Source: Halonotius roseus (GTDB lineage Archaea; Halobacteriota; Halobacteria; Halobacteriales; Haloferacaceae). From it: a DNA stretch of 64,000 nt. The stretch spans positions 62,001 to 126,000 of the forward strand of contig NZ_SESI01000004.1 of assembly GCF_006861655.1 (NCBI RefSeq), given 5' to 3'. Of this stretch, positions 60,926 to 64,000 are shown piece by piece. The position numbers and the translations under genes were made by a program. Each line of letters begins with the position of its first letter. Positions within the stretch are counted from its first letter, which is position 1. The notes under the pieces were generated by a model. The model was given only the letters and a program-made list of their open reading frames with translations, did not search any database and was not told the DNA's origin.

Positions 60926-63319
60926 CTACTGCTCTACTGTCGATGACGCCGCAGTCAGTTCTTCCAGAAGCGTCACGGCCGGCGATTTCGCCAGCGGTTC
61001 GTTGCCGTTGCCACACTGCGGCGACTGCACGCAGGCCGGACAGCCGTCGGCGCAGTCGCAGTCATCGATCAGTCGAGCGGTACGCGTCATCAAATCCTCG
61101 ACGATGTCGAACCCAGCTTCTGTGAGACCCACGCCGCCGGGATAGCCGTCGTAGATGAAGACGGTCGCCCGGTCGGTGTGGGGGTGGTGTGGGATCGACA
61201 GCCCGCCGATGTCGCCGCGATCACAGAGCAGCATGAACGGGAACAGCGAGATCATCCCGTGCTCGGCGGCGTGGATGCCGCCGTTGAACTCCCAGTCGGA
61301 GTGCGCTTCACGGAGTTCGCGTTCGACAGCCGGCGGGACGGTGAAGTAGAGCGCCTTCGTTCGCAACGTCGTTTTCGGCAAATCGAGTGTCTCCTCACCG
61401 ATGACCTCGCCGGTGCGGCGATCCTTGCGCTGAAAACCGGTGATGCGCTCGGTGACGGTGACATCGGCGAAGTGGACGGTCGCCTCCGCGTCGTCATCGG
61501 CGTCGTCATCTGCGTCAGCATCAGCGTCGCCAGGCGCGTACGGCAGTGATTTCTCGTCCAAATCTTCGTTGACGACGACCGATTTCTCCGAGAGCACCTG
61601 CGTATAGTAGTCGGCCCACGAGGGCTGGAGTTCGGCGACATCCCGGTCGAGATCGAGTGTGGTCACCTCGTAGGTCTGGCCCTGTTGGTGGTAGATCGCA
61701 CCGCGGTGGGCGTCCCGGAGGGCATCGTCGAAGCCGAGCGTGGCGATCACATCGTTGTTGCGAGCGTCCATGAGGCGGATCTCGCGGTCGCCGACAGTTC
61801 GGAGGCTCATCTCGTGTTGTGGGCTGCCGTCGCCGTCGTGCAGCCAGCGGATGCCGGCGTCGGTCTCGCGGCGGTCGAGGCGGCCGTCATCGACGAGTTC
61901 GGTGACAACGTCGGCGAAGTCGTCGCCGAAGTGGATCTCGTCGTCGATCGACAGCCAGTTTTCGGCGGCGGCACAGGCGACGTGATCTGCCAGCAGTTCG
62001 CGGTTCCCGGGGTCGACGACCGCTTGCTCGGGGCCGGCCTCGAAGAATTCCTCGGGATGTTTCATCAGGTACTGATCAAGCTGATCCTCGCCGCCGACGA
62101 AGGCGACCAGCGCGGGATCGGTACCGCGACCCGCCCGGCCAGCCTGCTGGCTAGCCGACATCCGCGTGCCGGGGTAACCGTCGAGGATGACGGCGTCAAG
62201 CCCGCCGATATCGACGCCGAGTTCGAGGGCGTTCGTACTCCAGATGCCTCGGAGATCGCCGGACTGGAGATTGCCCTCGATCTCCCGACGAGTGTCGTTG
62301 TTGAGCGCGGCCTGATAAGCGCGGATCTTACCTGCGAGGTCGCGTTCACCACGATTGCGGAGTTCGTCCGCGCTCTCGGTGGCGTACTGCTCGGCGGCCT
62401 GCCGGGCGCGGGTAAAGGCGAGCGTCTGGTAACCCTGCGCAACGAGATCGACGAATAGCGATTTCGACTCGGTGTGACTCGACCGCCGGCGACCGGAGCC
62501 GTGGCCGCGCTGTGGGTCGTCGTACTCGGGCGGATTCCACAGCAGCCAATGGCGGGGCCCGCGCGCGCTGGTGTCGTCGTCAACGAGCGCGAACGAATCC
62601 GCTTCGCGGCCGGTAATCCGAGCTGCGTGTTCGACTGGGTTGCCGATAGTCGCCGAACAGCAGACGAACTGCGGGTCACTATCGTACCGCTCGCAGATTC
62701 GGTTCAGTCGCCGAAGCACGAGGGCGACCTGCGTCCCGAAGACGCCGCGGTAGCCGTGATTCTCGTCGATAACGACGGTTTCCAACGAGGAAAAGAACCA
62801 CTCCCAGAGGCGGTTGGCGTAGGGCAACAACGCGTAATGGAGCATATCCGGGTTCGACAGCAGGACGGTCGGCCGGCGGTCGCGCACGTCTCGCTTTTCG
62901 CTATCCGAGAGGCGGCCCGTGTACTGGTCGACCGAGACACGGCTGCCGAAGCCGAGATCGCGGGCGAGTTCGGACAGCGTGTCGTCTTGGTCGGCGATCA
63001 GCGCATTTTGCGGGCCGAGGTAGAGAGTTCGCCCTCCGTGATCCATCGCGCGCTCGAAGGCCGGGACGGTGTAGGCGAGGCTCTTACCGCTGGCGGTTTC
63101 GGTGGCGATGACGACGTTGTCGCCGTCGCGGATCGCGTTGATCGCGGCGGCTTGGTGCTCATAGAGCCGGTCGATGCCGCGTTCGGCGAGCGCGGAATCG
63201 AGGCGGGGTTCGAGATCGATGTCGGCGAAAGCGGCCTCGCGGGGCGGGTGAGGGCGGTGGGCGACGATCTGGCCGTCGTAGTGGGGGCGGGCTCGCAGCC
63301 AGTCGACGAACTCGTTCAC
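60926..63319 (-). CDS. MrfA/Hrq1-like DEAD/DEAH helicase with DUF1998 domain
   Basis: The 797-residue SF2 helicase has Walker A ATETASGKS (72-80), a motif II that reads DENH (185-188) rather than the usual DExH, and motif VI QQAGRAGRG. The C-terminal DUF1998 domain carries four Cys in CDCADGCPACVQSPQCGNG, the Zn or Fe site of bacterial MrfA and fungal Hrq1. MrfA repairs mitomycin-type crosslinks. A Gly/Asp/Ala run near residue 580-610 is a likely flexible insert. Confidence 0.9.
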   Translation of the reverse strand: MNEFVDWLRARPHYDGQIVAHRPHPPREAAFADIDLEPRLDSALAERGIDRLYEHQAAAINAIRDGDNVVIATETASGKSLAYTVPAFERAMDHGGRTLYLGPQNALIADQDDTLSELARDLGFGSRVSVDQYTGRLSDSEKRDVRDRRPTVLLSNPDMLHYALLPYANRLWEWFFSSLETVVIDENHGYRGVFGTQVALVLRRLNRICERYDSDPQFVCCSATIGNPVEHAARITGREADSFALVDDDTSARGPRHWLLWNPPEYDDPQRGHGSGRRRSSHTESKSLFVDLVAQGYQTLAFTRARQAAEQYATESADELRNRGERDLAGKIRAYQAALNNDTRREIEGNLQSGDLRGIWSTNALELGVDIGGLDAVILDGYPGTRMSASQQAGRAGRGTDPALVAFVGGEDQLDQYLMKHPEEFFEAGPEQAVVDPGNRELLADHVACAAAENWLSIDDEIHFGDDFADVVTELVDDGRLDRRETDAGIRWLHDGDGSPQHEMSLRTVGDREIRLMDARNNDVIATLGFDDALRDAHRGAIYHQQGQTYEVTTLDLDRDVAELQPSWADYYTQVLSEKSVVVNEDLDEKSLPYAPGDADADADDDADDDAEATVHFADVTVTERITGFQRKDRRTGEVIGEETLDLPKTTLRTKALYFTVPPAVERELREAHSDWEFNGGIHAAEHGMISLFPFMLLCDRGDIGGLSIPHHPHTDRATVFIYDGYPGGVGLTEAGFDIVEDLMTRTARLIDDCDCADGCPACVQSPQCGNGNEPLAKSPAVTLLEELTAASSTVEQ

Positions 63320-63433
63320 GACCCCTGTTTGATCCCGTCGATGCTAACGGTTGTGGTGGCTCTCCCAGCGGTGTCGTCTCCAGCCAAGCCACAAAACCGA
63401 TTAATTCACAACGGGCGAGAGAAACGTAGAGAC

Positions 63434-63871
63434 ATGTACGAGACGGTGCTGTTCCCGACTGACGGCAGTGAGGCGGCAACCGAAGCCGCATCCCATGCGA
63501 TCGATCTGGCGGACAAACACGATGCCGACATGCACATCCTCTACGTTGTCGACCACGAGCGCGTGAGCCAGATGGCTCCCAAACTCGGCAGCGACCACAT
63601 CAAAGGGACACTCCAGGAGGAAGGCGAGCGTATCACCGACGATGTCGCCGACATGGCGAATGGCGAGGGGATCGACACGGTCGTCAGCATCCGAGAGGGC
63701 GCGCCGGGCGAGACGATCACCACCTACGCCGACGATGTTGGTGCCGAGGCGATCGTGATGGGCACCAACGGCCGCACGGGGATGGATCGGCTCCTGATGG
63801 GCAGTGTCGCCGAGCGCGTGATCCAAAGCACCGAGGTGCCGGTGATGACCGTCAAACGCGCAGCGGAGTAA
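63434..63871 (+). CDS. Universal stress protein (UspA)
   Basis: The 145-residue protein (start at 63434) is a single Usp domain: ETVLFPTDGSEAATEAASHA at the start and the ATP-binding GTNGRTGMDRLLMGSVAERV near the end. It should bind ATP in a dimer and respond to stress. TATA-like gattaattc (63399-63407) lies about 30 bases upstream. The gene is divergent from the helicase gene. Confidence 0.93.
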   Translation: MYETVLFPTDGSEAATEAASHAIDLADKHDADMHILYVVDHERVSQMAPKLGSDHIKGTLQEEGERITDDVADMANGEGIDTVVSIREGAPGETITTYADDVGAEAIVMGTNGRTGMDRLLMGSVAERVIQSTEVPVMTVKRAAE

Positions 63872-63937
63872 GTCGACTGGTCAGTATCCACGCACACAAG
63901 GATAAGGGATTTATGAGACTGTCACCTTCCGATTGAT

Positions 63938-64000
63938 ATGACCGGTTCCCCGCTCACATGGCTCAGCGACCAGCTGTTCACCATGGGGGTGCTGTCGGAC
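63938..64000 (+). CDS. N-terminal start of a further gene (cut by window end)
   Basis: From ATG 63938 the frame is open for 21 codons, TGSPLTWLSDQLFTMGVLSD, and runs off the window. A TATA-like ggatttatg about 27 bases upstream supports the start. The protein family cannot be named from this fragment. Confidence 0.5.
   Translation, partial: MTGSPLTWLSDQLFTMGVLSD

Noticed and set aside
62474-63433. A fusion of an upstream 320-residue ORF with the universal stress protein
   Set aside because: The upstream part is antisense to the MrfA-like helicase. The Usp domain starts cleanly at the ATG at 63434, with a TATA box before it.
1-64000. CRISPR array, integrase-tRNA attachment site or insertion sequence
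   Set aside because: No regularly spaced repeats, transposase or integrase-like protein, and no duplicated tRNA end was seen. The 29-bp tandem at 19087 has no spacers.

Overview
The window is haloarchaeal chromosome (class Halobacteria). The proteome is very acidic, almost all genes are GC-rich, and the markers are archaeal: RNA polymerase subunits D, K and N, ribosomal proteins L18e and S2/S4/S9/S11/S13, archaeal-type AspS, isopentenyl phosphate kinase, pantoate kinase with phosphopantothenate synthetase, Tat-type lipoprotein signals (RR plus LAGC), TATA boxes about 25-30 bases before genes and many leaderless starts. The genus cannot be fixed from sequence alone. I see no complete insertion sequence, CRISPR array, rRNA or replication origin.

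Layout. 1-5.5 kb (+): the end of a D-2-hydroxyacid dehydrogenase, a metallo-beta-lactamase protein, a small basic protein with a hairpin leader, a giant acidic coiled-coil protein and a HisG-like protein. 5.5-8.5 kb (-): Mrp ATPase, isopentenyl phosphate kinase and mevalonate kinase. 8.5-10.6 kb: a PAS histidine kinase between AT-richer gaps, possibly an insertion. 10.6-12.6 kb: a CNNM/CBS membrane protein and a Tat lipoprotein. 12.7-19 kb (-): the translation/transcription operon tRNA-Ser, S13, S4, S11, RpoD, tRNA-Leu, L18e, L13, S9, RpoN, RpoK, enolase, S2, with many ATGA overlaps. 19.4-23.9 kb (-): a sugar ABC importer behind a promoter with a strong palindromic operator. 24.2-25.8 kb (-): a sodium:solute symporter with a coupled 34-residue membrane peptide that is easily missed.

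26-37 kb is rich in nucleic-acid enzymes (Lhr helicase, Dna2-like nuclease-helicase, SRAP/HMCES DNA-protein crosslink protein, RNase H-fold exonuclease) interleaved with toxin-antitoxin-like pairs. 37-47 kb holds a bactofilin-like beta-helix protein, YchF, pterin dehydratase, a RelE/RHH pair, an aminotransferase, a ferritin-like protein, two divergent rhodaneses and a cold-shock protein. 47-51 kb holds the two archaeal CoA-pathway enzymes flanking a large Tat lipoprotein. 51-57 kb: AspS, Bax1/DUF790, an RNA m5C methyltransferase pair and a PAC2 chaperone. 57-60 kb: GrpE and DnaK. 60-64 kb: a second wHTH/PemK pair, an MrfA/Hrq1-like helicase, a universal stress protein and the start of one more gene.

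Most notable for follow-up: two paralogous toxin-antitoxin-like modules (30 kb and 60 kb) in which a winged-helix protein with a conserved acidic tail is paired with a PemK/MazF-like protein. Three of the four toxin-antitoxin-like pairs in the window directly abut a large helicase gene (Lhr, Dna2, MrfA). This could be chance, but it is the best candidate here for an undescribed arrangement.
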